From Dryas octopetala (Eukaryota > Streptophyta > Magnoliopsida > Rosales > Rosaceae), in assembly GCA_963921425.1 (NCBI GenBank), contig OY992840.1:5334501-5398500 (forward strand): a stretch of DNA of 64,000 bases, written 5' to 3'. Position numbers and translations under genes: made by a program. The notes below the pieces were generated by a model. The model worked only from the letters and a program-made list of their open reading frames with translations, searched no databases and was not told the DNA's origin. Of this stretch, positions 11,827 to 23,500 are shown piece after piece (position 1 is the stretch's first letter; every line of letters starts with the position of its first letter).

Positions 11827-12306
11827 GGGCAAATTACACGCAAGTACCTCAACTAATCACCCATTTTCACTTGAGTACCCCAATAAAAAAAAGATGGTTA
11901 AAGGTACCTTAATTACTGATTTTGCTCACCCATGTATCTCCGTCAACTTTCCATCTAAGAGGCCGTTAACTGCCTACGTGGCGCGCTGACATGGTTTTAA
12001 AAAAAATGCCACGTGGACCAAAAAAAAAATTAAATAAACTTTAAAAAATGAAATAATGATTAAGAAAACTAAAAAAAAAATAAAAACCCAATAATTAAAT
12101 TAATAAAAAAAGGGCTGAGAAGAACCCAGCAACCTCGCATCCCCGATCCTTCCTCTCTCCGCCTCCCCCCATCGACCACCCAACCCACCCACCCACCTCC
12201 ATCCCCCTCTACGGCCACTAGCTCCACCCCTCCCCTTCCCTTTCCCACCACCTTCACTGTAGATTGCGTCAGCCACCCAACCAGCGTCGAGCCCTCCTCC
12301 CTCTTC

Positions 12307-12338
<32 letters not shown>

Positions 12339-13051
12339 TTTCTTCTTCTTCTTCTTTTGCAAACACCTCCAGCCATGGCTGCAAATCAGAGGGACCAAAT
12401 TGAAGTTCGAGAACTGAATCTAGCCCTGCCTCTCCTCTCCCCGCCCAGCCAAGCCCCCTCACCAAGCGCCAGCCCCGCCTTGCCCAGATCTACTCGCCAT
12501 GCCCAGCCTTGCCATGCCCCGATCAGCCCCACGCATCCCAGCCTCGCCCAGCCTCACCCAGCCTAGGCCCCGCCTCACCAGGTAGGTTCGGAGTCCGAGC
12601 TACACGTGGTGGGCAAGAGAGAAAGAGTGACAGAAAGAGAGAAAGAAAGAGAAATAGAGAAATGGAGTTGGTGGCCAGAGAAGAGGAGGGAGATGGCTGG
12701 GTTGGGTGGCCGACGCAGGGGAGGTGGAGGAAGGAGGGCTAGAGCTGCGCGAGATGGTTTTGTTTTTTTTTTTTTAATTTAATTATTTGGTTTTTTTTTT
12801 TTAGGTTTTCTTAATCATTATTTCATTTTTTAAAGTTAATTTAATTTTTTATTATTTTTTGTCCATGTGGCATTTTTTTAAAACCCTGTTAGCGCGCTAC
12901 GTAGGCAGTTAACGGTCTTCAGACGAAAAAGTTGACGGAGATACCTGGGTGTGCAAAATCAGTAATTAAGGTACCTCTAAGCAACTTTTTTTTATTGGGG
13001 TACTCAAGTGAAAATAGGTGGTTAGTTGAGGTACTTGAGTGTAATTTGCCC
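11827..13051. mobile_element. Mutator-like element (1225 bp) nested in the Helitron, possible Pack-MULE
   Basis: Terminal inverted repeats of about 300 bp start GGGCAAATTACACGCAAGTA and mirror at 13051. The 9-bp duplication TTAAATTAA matches exactly on both sides (11818-11826 and 13052-13060). The core (about 12110-12740) has a sharply different composition: C-rich, a (CTT)n tract and a GA-rich tract. It resembles a plant 5'-UTR/first-exon fragment, as carried by Pack-MULEs. No known protein is recognisable in it. Confidence 0.85.
12309..12358 (+). repeat. (CTT)n microsatellite
   Basis: About 16 CTT units with one TTTT interruption. The Leu-rich and Glu-rich reading frames across this region are artefacts of this tract. 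Confidence 0.9.
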
Positions 13052-13712
13052 TTAAATTAATTTTTGAATTCTTTTAAGAGCTTAGGGCTGTTTATGGTGC
13101 AGTCTTTAGAATTTAGGGCGCGCTAAAGCCCTGAAACCTTAAATATGAAGTTATAAAACCTAAACTCTATATGCTTAAACCTTAAAACAATACTACATCA
13201 TTCAACAAAGTGTAATTCTTCGAAATTATAGAGTGTAACTCTACAAGAGTTATATACTGCATCATAACAAAATAAAGTGTAACTTTTTACATATTACATC
13301 ATAACAAAATAAAGTGTAACTATGTGAGAGTTATATACGGCATCAGGAAATAAGTTTAGTTTTAAGCCACTTTTTGTAGCTTAAAAATAAATAGATCTTT
13401 TACATGAGTTTATGAGTGAAACTTACAATTTTTTGTGTTTTTTGCTAATTTACTTGCATTTTTACTATTTTTTTTTTTCATTTTTTTATAACTTCCCACC
13501 ACTCTCTTCACTAAGGTGGTACTTAATTGGGATGTCTTTTTTTATTTTTTAGTTTATTTTAATGGTATTAGGTTGTTTTTTTGTGACTCTTTTGTTGAAA
13601 AAAGGGTATTTTAGGCAATCTCATTTTTTGTGAAGCTTGTAATACTTAAACTCATTTTTTATGAAGCCTGTAACACCTAACCTTCTTCTAGCTTTATAAT
13701 AGTAAAGATAGA

Positions 13713-14573
13713 GTGTAACTTGTATTGAACCATTAATTCATACCAACTAAGCTTTGATTTCTGAAACCTTAAATAAATGACCGTTGGTCAAATTATGTCA
13801 CTAAAATTTCCATTTTTAGGCAACCTACCTAGTATGGACGAAAATGTCTATGCCACGTGGAGGGCTAAGATTCGACCCATATCAATAATTCTTTTTGGGA
13901 TCTAGGCTAAGGCGTGCCACCAAGTATTGATCTTGTGTACTTTTATGAGTTACGAAATAATAAACAAAATAAAAAGAAAAGTTAATTGGATTAGACAAAA
14001 AGTGAAATCAAGCAATTGTTCTACCAAGAGAATTTTAAACTTGGTAAGATCCTTCTCCTCGCCTGTGCATTCCAGGACTTTAAATGTTTCCTTTTCACAA
14101 CATTAGTGTTTGTGAATTCAAAAGTGCGAATGGTATGACTGAGAGTCAAAATGCTTAAGTGAAGATAATAGATCTTGTTAAAGAGAGTAAATCCAATCGC
14201 ATATAGACTCGGCTGATAAACGATGGTAGTTTTCACTACAAATCAAGCCATGAAGATGAACGAGAAGTCATGATAACCATAAATTAACTGAAAACAAGGC
14301 ATTAAATACTAATAAGTAATCATATCTGAAATGAATGTGTGGAAAAGGTAATAAATATCACTGAAATAAACTGAAGACAATCATCCGAAAATAAATGCTA
14401 GATAACTAAAAATAAATACAAAACCTAATGACCAATAAACTTAAAGGAGAGATAAAGAGAATTCAAAGCATGCTACAACAAATTCAAGCAAAGGCAACCA
14501 ATTTTTTTTGGTAGGCATAGAGGCAACTACCACTGTTGTTAGTTTGTATTGTCCCTTGCCACACTGCAATCAC
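13713..14573. other. Gene-free stretch
   Basis: AT-rich, no recognised gene or repeat. The 71-codon minus frame at 14021-14236 has no recognisable features. Confidence 0.45.
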
Positions 14574-16674
14574 TAGGGTTGGGTTTTTATACGGAAAAAT
14601 CGAAAATTACCGACAACCGACCGACCATTATATCGAAAAATACCGAACTAGCCGATTACCGATACCGATACCGATACTCGGTATTCATACCGATACCGAT
14701 GATTTCGGTAACGGTATTGGTTTACAAAACCCGGTACCGACGGTATACCGATACCGACCGTATATTGAAAAAATATAATTAAAATAATTCATTTTTATAC
14801 ATTTCTATACTATATCGATATACCCTAAATAAAAAATACTAAAATACTAAATACCTTTCTATATAATTTCTAATTTTATATAATATATTTCTAATTTTCT
14901 ATAATTTATATAAAACATATATAAATTTATAAACCCTATAACTTATTAACTTATATGTTTTTTAATTTATATAATACATTTCTATATAAAAACTAATTAA
15001 AAATATCCTAAACCCTAATATTTTACTAAATTATAAACCCTATATAGTATATGTATATGATATCTCATACTAAATTACTAATTTCTATACGGCTATACCC
15101 TAATAGTCTAATACTATAAATTTATACTTCATTGATTCATAGTTGGTAACTTAGAGTTTGGTATATAGTATATAGTATAATACTATAATATGGTATAATA
15201 TGGTATAGTATAGTATAATATGATAATATTAATAATTTAATTAGTATATTGTATAATATGATATAATATAGTAAAATATGGTATAATATATTAATATCAA
15301 TATGGACTATGGAGTTATGGACTATTTATGATTTATGTAATTACCTAAGTCATAAATGTATAATATGGTATAATATATTATTATTAGTATATGGTATTAG
15401 TCATTTAGCCTAACGCCCTATTAGGTAATATACTACTGTAGTATACTAATATACTAATAATGTAATATACTAATATAGTATATACTAAATAGTAAATAGT
15501 AAATAATATATAGTTATATAACTTATATTATATATTATATACTAAATAGTATATAGTATTTACTAATATACTATAAAAGTATAAAGTAGTAAAGTAATAT
15601 AGACTATATAGTATTAACTATTAAGTATATACTATATACATTAATACATTATAGAAGTATAGAGTATAGGCTATACTGCTATAGTGCTATACCCTAAGGT
15701 TTAGGATATAATTAATGATATAAATTAAAAAACATATAAACTATAAAAATTTAAAAAACATATAAATTATAGGGTTTAGTATTTATAAGTTATAAGTTAT
15801 AAATTTATAGTATATACTATATAGTAAGTTAGTAACTAGTAACTAGTAACTAGTTAACTATCAACTATAAACTATAAACTATATACTATAAATTTAAAAA
15901 CATATTTAATAAAAATAAAAAACTTCAAACCCCAACCAAACCCCAATTGAAATTTGATCCCAAAAAACCCTAAACCCTAAACCCCAAAGTCCAAACCCCA
16001 CACGAAACCCCAAAATACCCTAATCCTATTATTCATAAATTCTTAATTTCATAATGTCTAAAATCTAAATAATAAATGAATATTAAAAAAAAAAAACCAC
16101 TTAAAACAAAACTCAAAACTTAAACTCTCTCTCTCTCTCTCAGTCTCTCTCACTCTCACTCTCGAAGTCTCTCTCTCCTCCTTCCCACGACACCCTCTCT
16201 CCTCAGTCCGGCGTGACGCCGGCGAGCTAGGTGGCGAGACCACCACCAAACTCTCCCTTTCTTCCTCCTCTCCCTCCCCATGGCTTTCTCTCTCCCAGAT
16301 CTCTTATCTTTTTTCTCTCTCTTCCCTCCCCGATCACCTCTCTCTTCGATCTGCGCCCTCCGGCAACGGCTGGTGACGAGGCCGAGCTCATCATGCTCAA
16401 CTACTCGCCTCATCCTCCCCTCTCTCCCTTTGGTCTCCGCCCACTCGAAACCCCCTCTGTCTCGCAGCCTCCCTTTGGTTTCAATTTCTGGGTTTTGCTG
16501 CAGTGGGTTTGCCGAGTACCGTTCCGACACCGCCTAGCTTCGACCGATGCCGAATGCATCGAATTCCAACTACCGTCGGCACGGTATCAGGGTCCAAAAT
16601 CCTCCCTCCGCTCATTCTCGGTCGGAAGTCGGTATATGGGTTTCGGTACGGTTACCGTGCCAAACCCACCCCTA
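14574..16674. mobile_element. hAT-like non-autonomous element (2.1 kb)
   Basis: The terminal inverted repeats are TAGGGTTGGGTTT at 14574 and AAACCCACCCCTA ending at 16674. The flanking 8-bp repeat is GCAATCAC (14566-14573) against GCAGTCAC (16675-16682), one mismatch. An 8-bp duplication and this TIR fit the hAT superfamily. Just inside, CCGATACCGATA-type words form subterminal repeats on both sides. The centre (about 14770-15900) is nearly pure A/T. 16090-16480 is a CT-rich block resembling a plant 5' leader. No transposase. Confidence 0.75.
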
Positions 16675-17754
16675 GCAGTCACCATATAGCATGTTGGAGG
16701 TTGATGTTGGGGTGGCAAGGGAGCTAAGGCCACCCACATGTAAGAATGGTGGAAGTTTCTGCCAAAACCTGTCATGTCAGTCTGCAAGGTCTGGTCCTCA
16801 CCAATGCTGCAGTTAGTGGGTTTCACTTGTTCACCATCTCTATTGAGGTTGCTATATTGGTGGAGGATTGATATTGTTAAATAATGTTATGTCATGGTTT
16901 CTTCTACTATCTTGTTAAAAGTGGGTATGAATGCTCACTAATTCCAACCATTGCTTGCTGCACTCCCACCTTATTGGTATTAGTTTCTGATTTGGTTTCA
17001 GTTATTAAATATCCTCCACCATGCAAGAACTTTGGTGACTATTTAACTTAGATTGAGAATGCATTTTCTCACCAAAACGATTGCTGCAGTGGGATTGAAT
17101 GTACTGCATTGTCCAATTAATCTTTCATTTGCAACAGTCCGAATATGCATTTTTCAGTTCCAGTGTGCTCTTATAATACTAAGGATGCTTGCAATGGCTG
17201 TTACACCATATTATTCATAAAATGTGGAAAGCCTACACTAATATTGGAGCAAGCATGCTTAACTTTCAGTCCAGCAATTCCATTAATATGAGGGGTATGT
17301 AGCAGAACCTCAATGCCATATCAGAAAAATAAAAAACCAAATAATTGACAACTCAAGTTACACAGCTAAACCCACATAGCCTTTCTTCATTGATGCAAAT
17401 ACGACTTGCTATATACATTGAAATTGCATGTTTAATTCAAGTAGCGGTTCAAGTGCATAGTTACAACCATTCTAATATCCTTTCCCCATACTTTTCACAA
17501 TTTCTAAAACAAAATGAAACTTAGATACCAAAAACAACAAAAGCATAATCACTAGCTGCGCAACACAATTTAATATGATCCCAACCATTCATCCACACTT
17601 CCAAACTTGGTGATATATATCATAGTCTAAACCATAATATAACCCACCAAGTTTCTAGTTCTATCACAAAAGCTGTTCAAAATACTAGTAGTATATTACT
17701 CAAAACAACAAAAAGTATTCTTACTGACAGCCATGATTTCTTTTGCTATGTCGA
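16675..17754. other. Gene-free stretch
   Basis: No recognisable coding sequence or repeat structure. Confidence 0.4.
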
Positions 17755-18105
17755 TCAGTTGTGTTGTGACCTTCCAACCCCGCTTCTTGAAGCGCCTGCA
17801 TCTCCCGCAGCACCATCCTCTGCTCCCATTTCATTTCTAGCATGCTGTTGCGCCAACTGTTGGGGACCAGCCATTCCTGCTCTAGAAAATGGCGTAATCA
17901 CACCTGGCATCTGTGGAAGGTGGAAGGAATTTGTGCCAGTCTGAACTGGGAGCAGTGGGGGTGCCAAGTATGGAGTGTTGCCGGTGCTTGTGCCAATGTT
18001 GCCCCTTAAGTAGCTGTCTACAGCTGTGGTAACCCTCCCATTCAAGTTGAAATCCATGTGGGACTGCTGCCTTTGAATGTTCAATATCTCTTGAGTGTTT
18101 ACCAT
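17755..18105 (-). CDS. Hypothetical 116-residue ORF, doubtful
   Basis: An open frame from ATG at 18105. It begins MVNTQEILNIQRQQSHMDF and continues into a Pro/Gln/Ala/Gly-rich, probably disordered tail. No domain is recognised. Composition is more protein-like than the surrounding frames, and GC is higher than in the flanks. The upstream side carries the 73-bp repeats at 18209-18470. It could be the remnant of a retroelement Gag-like gene or a host gene fragment; no evidence decides this. Confidence 0.2.
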   Translation of the reverse strand: MVNTQEILNIQRQQSHMDFNLNGRVTTAVDSYLRGNIGTSTGNTPYLAPPLLPVQTGTNSFHLPQMPGVITPFSRAGMAGPQQLAQQHARNEMGAEDGAAGDAGASRSGVGRSQHN

Positions 18106-18208
18106 TGCAATCCTCTAGATCAATATTCTAAACTCTAGATCACTGCCAAATAGGATTTCTATTATGAAAAAAAGTGATGTAGGACAAGAAAAGGTTTTGA
18201 AGAATGAA

Positions 18209-18470
18209 GACCGGACCGCCCCATTGAGGTCCGGTCCTCCATAACCTCCCTTAGTGAAAATAGAGCTTAAGTGTAATTTTCCCTGTTGGAGGTCCGGTCT
18301 TCCAAACAGAGGTCTGAACCTCCCTGCATGAAATCTCTATTTCAAGCTACGTCGTCTCTGGAGGTCCGGTTCTCCCAAGCAACATCCGGACCTCCCTTCG
18401 TGCAAATTCCATTTCACTGCTGCTACCTTCACTGGAGGTCCGGTCCTCCAGTGTAGGGTCCGGGCCTTCT
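18209..18470. repeat. Four tandem units of about 73 bp with a palindromic core
   Basis: Units begin near 18209, 18288, 18360 and 18434. Each has GGAGGTCCGGTCCTCC or a close variant, then a partly inverted copy (CCGGACCTCCCT type). The core is a near-perfect dyad. The units differ by many substitutions, so the array is old. Confidence 0.75.
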
Positions 18471-20550
18471 TCCCTAATAATTTTGGCTCTATGTTTTTTT
18501 TTTCTTTTCCTTTCTTGAGCCAAATATGCCTAACTTGGTGATCCGAAGCTTTTTCTCCTTATATATATATATATATATTGCTTAGGGAGATTAATTAAAC
18601 TTCTTATATCTTTGAGTTAAAGTTCTCTAATGTGTGTTGCTTCTTAATATATGCTAGAGCGAAGACAAATTATTGAAAATGGCATACAATCAATTAATCT
18701 TCAGAATATGTCATAAGTGCAGGGAATATGTCATACCTTACAATGTAATGCTTCACAACCTATTCACAAAAGCCAGGATGATTTCCAGCTCCATTCCCTC
18801 CTTCACTTCAGCTTCAGGTCGACAAAGGAAGATTTCATTACTTGATTATTCAGATCATGCGCTACCTGCTCTGGTTTAACCAAATACAGTTGGTTTCCCA
18901 GTCAAAATCTGAGCTCACTAGGTGCTTTCGGGCTTTGATCTCCCTTCTGATCTATCAGTAAATCAAAATGTGCTTTTTCCATCTCTTGCTTAGCTTGGAT
19001 CTGCGCTTAATGGCTGGCTCTCCTCAGTTCCAATGTGTAGAGCAGTAGATGCAGATGATATTCTCTTTGCAAAGTCTCTTGAGTATAGCAGTAGGTCTAC
19101 CTGCTTTACTGCAGCCTTGTGAATGCTATTGTAAATATCTTAAACATTTTATGAAGGATATCCTTACTGTATATAGTATCCCTTGAAGCCTGCCAGCAGC
19201 CACAAGTAGTTGACACCTTATCAAGTCAGTCATGGGTAAATGTGATTCCAACCTACTAGGCACCATTAGAAGGAGGGAAAATATTGAGCATGGGCGGGAG
19301 ATGGCTTTTTAAGTTTGTCTCACAGGTTGATTAGCTTGTTTTATTGCAGTCTTTACTGACTCCATAGTTGGATTTGAAATTTATGATAAAAAATGGAAAA
19401 AATTGTTACTGTTTTGTACAATTTGGGTTGGTTATAGTACAACCCCAAGTAAATTGGTGGTGGTATTTGTGTGTGCTGACCCTTTTTTTAGTCCCTAAAT
19501 TAACTAAACCCATTTTTTTAGTTTAAATTACATGGGTGCCACAATAACATTAACTAATCAGAACCATTAGTTGCATATGGAATCACTGTTCATGTCTGAC
19601 TTAATATGATAATCACTAATAATAACATTAGTGAACAACCACGTTAGCAATTGGCACCCCCCCAACTTTAGTGGAAATCATTGGAGGCCTTAGGCCAAAA
19701 ATGTTGTAGTGGCATGGCAGTGTGCCGAGATTTGCAGAGGCTGCAGGTTTTTTGGGTATGAGTGTGTAGAGTGCTCAATTCTTCCTTAAATGAGGTATTT
19801 ATAGTGAAAGTGGCGTTGAAACCCTAGTACTCTCACCTTCAGATTGCTGACACATATACGTCCGTGAATGAACCTTCGATAAACTAATTGGTACTTATCT
19901 TGACAGCTCTCACAGGACACTAGTTCTTTTGGTAATGGCTTCATTCTCTTTGTCATAACGGCTTTCTCAGCAAGAACGTCTTCTTTCCAAGCATTGTGGG
20001 CTTACAACTTTAATGGGCCTTGGGGATCACTTAGTACACCTTTGGGCTTTTGATGAATTTGGGTTTACATCCTTGCCACGTGGCCAATATGAAAATTAGG
20101 CACAAACACTACCCATCAATTTAAACTAGAAGAAAAGAGTCAAAAGACTTCCTTCCTCCTATATATATGAAAAAGAAGCAAAAATTCCAAAAGACAAATG
20201 CAATGCAGTATGGGGAAGGAAGTAGACAATACATATATGGTACGTCCATGAACCTCTTTAACTGAATTTTGTATCTTTTCTTTTAAAATTTGCTTCTCTA
20301 TATTACAAATCTTGCATATATAGAATTACAACATAAAAAAAGTAGAGAATGTCCTTGTTCTTAATTGCGAGGAATAGCCTAACAGGAACAGATCGAAACC
20401 CTATAGAAAGAGGCAGTGGAAAAATAGAAAACTGAATGAAGATGCATGCATATATGCTTTGTGGATGGAGTGGCATTAATTAATTGTCGTAGGTACAAAT
20501 TGACACATAAAAAGTGAATATATATAGATAAGGCAATTAATTAATTAATT
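18471..20550. other. Gene-free stretch downstream of PRK
   Basis: No recognised gene. There is a (TA)n run near 18562-18580 and AT-rich sequence. About 20230-20550 is presumably the PRK 3' UTR and terminator region on the minus strand; no polyadenylation signal was assigned. Confidence 0.4.
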
Positions 20551-23500
20551 TTAAGCTTTTGTTGCTTCTACTGGAGCTTTGGACTTGGCTGCAATAAGCT
20601 GCTCAAAGAGGTCTCGAATCTTCAATCCAACTATGGTTTGGAAGAGACCCGTCCCATTGTTGCTGCCAGGGAAATCGAAGTGCTTCAACATTTGTTGGGT
20701 CACTTCTCCATAGAACTTGGTGGAAATGTTGCTTAGATGGCTTTCTACATATATCAGCTCATCTAATCTGTCAAATTGCCCATCCATCTCCAACACAGAC
20801 ACCTATAACAAAAATAGTTAGAAAACATAACCAACATCATCATTCATTGCAAGTGACCATGAATTACTGTTTGGGAGTGTTTCTGTAACAAGTGTTTTTG
20901 CTCAGTAATGTTTGGAAGTGTTTTTTTTAAAAGCACATACAATTTTTTCTTAAAAATCATAGAAAAGATTCCTGAAGAAGCACCTACTTATTCAGGAAGC
21001 ACTACAAATCACTTATAACCCAAAAAAAACTTCCAACTTTTTCTACATACATACACAATCAAAAACTCTTTTAACTATTTGAAAGTGTTTCTAAGTCTTC
21101 CAAGAACACTACTAATACTATATATGGAGATAGAGCGCTTCTTAAAAAGTGTTTTTCTTTTCTACAATACAACTTTTAGTAAAAACACACAAAATGTTTT
21201 AACACTAGACTATTTCTGCTTTGACTTTTTAAATGTTTCCGTATATAACCTTAAAAAACGTATACTTTCAATTAAATTTGTTAAAAACTATTAAGAACGC
21301 TTTTGATTATTTGAAATTAGATCGACAAAATTGTCAAAAACACTCCAAATTAAAACACACCTCATTAACAGTGTAGATGGAGTTTAGACCAAGTTAGTGT
21401 TAGTACCTCATGGCCATAGTAAGTGTCAGGGCCATAGGTGAATTTGATTCCAGGGTAAGAGCAGGTAAGCTTCCTTCCGCATGGTATCCATGAGATGGTT
21501 GAGCCCTCATCAAACAAGTAGACCGGGTTGAAAAATTTTACTCCCTCTTTCATTATCAGCCTCACTCTCAACACCTTCCCCTCATTATCACCCGGAATCA
21601 GTTGGGTCGGCAACACTTCAATCACAGCATCCGCGTACTGCTTTTGCGGATCTGCAATTATATTAATCAATAATTCAGATTAACAATCTAACAACGTATT
21701 GGCGGATCCATTAAGGAGTAAATGTGTCAATTGACCCCATATATGAAACTAATTTCCTTCCCATAAAGTTTAAGCGTTTACTACTTAGTTCATGGTTTTG
21801 TTCCTTCAGAATTGGGAACGATATATGTGTGTGATAAAATGTCTCAAAAAAACATGAACTAACTTTCTTATAGGACCTAACCTATCTACTGTCTAAAAGA
21901 AAATTATATAGAAAATGAGCAAAAGAAATGGGGCACTCTACCAATATAAGCATCGAAATCAGGCTTTCGGGCTTCAATACTGGCTTTGATGCTCTCAAGA
22001 CTGTGTCCACGCTCTGCCATGTCCCTCTGAAATTTCAAACATATATTGTTAGATAACTTAGATCACTGGAATTATTGAAGGTACTAAAAAAAAAATAAAT
22101 TCATTTGTTAATTATCGAGGTAATTGAATTTATAAAGTTGTTAATAATTACCTGAATTTTCCATGCAAACTTAACCTCATTGCTGATGTCCAAGTAGATA
22201 CTGAAGTCCAAGAGGTCCCTAACTCGCTGATCATACCTACAATATGATATGAGCAATATATCTGATTAATATATGAATCAATTTGTCTTTTAAAAAGTTG
22301 CAAGTCATGTCCATTTTGCTTGGATTTAATTGGTGTGTAGGTTGTTTGCTTTGATAGCACCAATCAATTACTAACTAAAGTAATCAATTCAAGTATAGTT
22401 AAATGTACATGAAGGCCAGTTGTAAATAATGAGCCCCCAAGCCCATGGATTTCAAACAAATATATGGCATATATATATCCTAGTCAGCTACCACCACTTG
22501 CACCCATAGTTGTCCATTCCTTATCCTATTCCTGCCTTGGTTTTGAACCTAGACTACTTGCGTGGCCATTATGCGAAATTAGAACATATATATTTTTTAG
22601 AGCAAATTACAACTTAGAGTACCCTTGAGATTTGTGGTGTTTTACAACTTACACCCTATCGTTTTCATTTATTCAATTTGAAACCTAACGTTTTGATATT
22701 ACAATTGACTACTGTATTTTGTCTTACTGTCTAATTAGACATTAATTGATGACGTGAAAGTTGCGGGGTCCACATTTTTGCTAACTTGTAAGGCCAAATG
22801 ACCTCCCAAAATGCCCATTAGAAAGTGATTCAGCTGTTTGATATGGATTTTGGTTTCTAAACGACCTCTTAAAATCTATATCAAACTTGATGTACCAAAA
22901 ATGCCCACGAAGATAGGTCATTCGGCTTTACAAGTTGGCAAAAATATAGGGCTCACAACTGTCACGTCATCAATTAATGTCTAATAAATTAGACGGTCAG
23001 ACATCCGATAATAGTACATTGTAAGTAAATAAAAAAAATTAGGTACTAAATTGAAAAAATTGAAACGATAAGGTCCAAGTCGTGAAACACTCCAAACCTC
23101 AAGGGTGTAAATTGTAATTTGCTCTATTTTTAAATCAGAGTAAACAACACAATTCTAAAGTTGATAAATTTATATAATTGAACCTTACTTTCAAATAAGA
23201 ATTTAATAAATGATTATTTAGTCTAGTGGAGGCATCCAATTTCTATTTTGTGAGAGGAGGTCATGACTTCAAATCTCATGAATGCTAGTTGTTGATAATA
23301 AAAAATAATAATAATAATAATCTAATCAATAGTACATTGATAATTTGACAAGTGATGATATAAAATGTTACTGTTTAGTAAAATAATTTTTATTATTGTC
23401 CAACAACATAATATGTAAAATATATAGTAAAAAACTATTACTCTGTACATAGAAAAGAATATCCTTGTATAAATACCATTCCATGCGCCTAGATTTCTCT

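Larger units (their letters stand above)
11595..13712 (-). mobile_element. Non-autonomous Helitron (about 2.1 kb) with nested insertion
   Basis: Read on the minus strand it starts TCTATCTTTACTATTATAAA near 13712 and ends CTAG at 11595-11598 followed by T. Both ends match the small Helitron at 167-468, as does the inner segment around 13480-13700. No Rep/helicase is present, so it would need trans mobilisation. A Mutator-like element sits inside (11827-13051). Imperfect repeats of about 60 bp carrying ATAAAGTGTAACT occur at about 13200-13340. Confidence 0.65.

Noticed and set aside
12069..12742. Glu-rich, Leu-rich and Pro-rich frames
   Set aside because: Products of the CTT and C-rich tracts in the MULE core; no recognised protein.
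15967..15985. Telomere-like CCCTAAA words
   Set aside because: Only about two and a half units in an A/C-rich stretch of a hAT-like element; too short to be an interstitial telomere.
16231..16826. Frames of 79-152 codons on both strands
   Set aside because: They cross the CT-rich block and the subterminal CCGTACCG repeats of the hAT-like element; no conserved motif.
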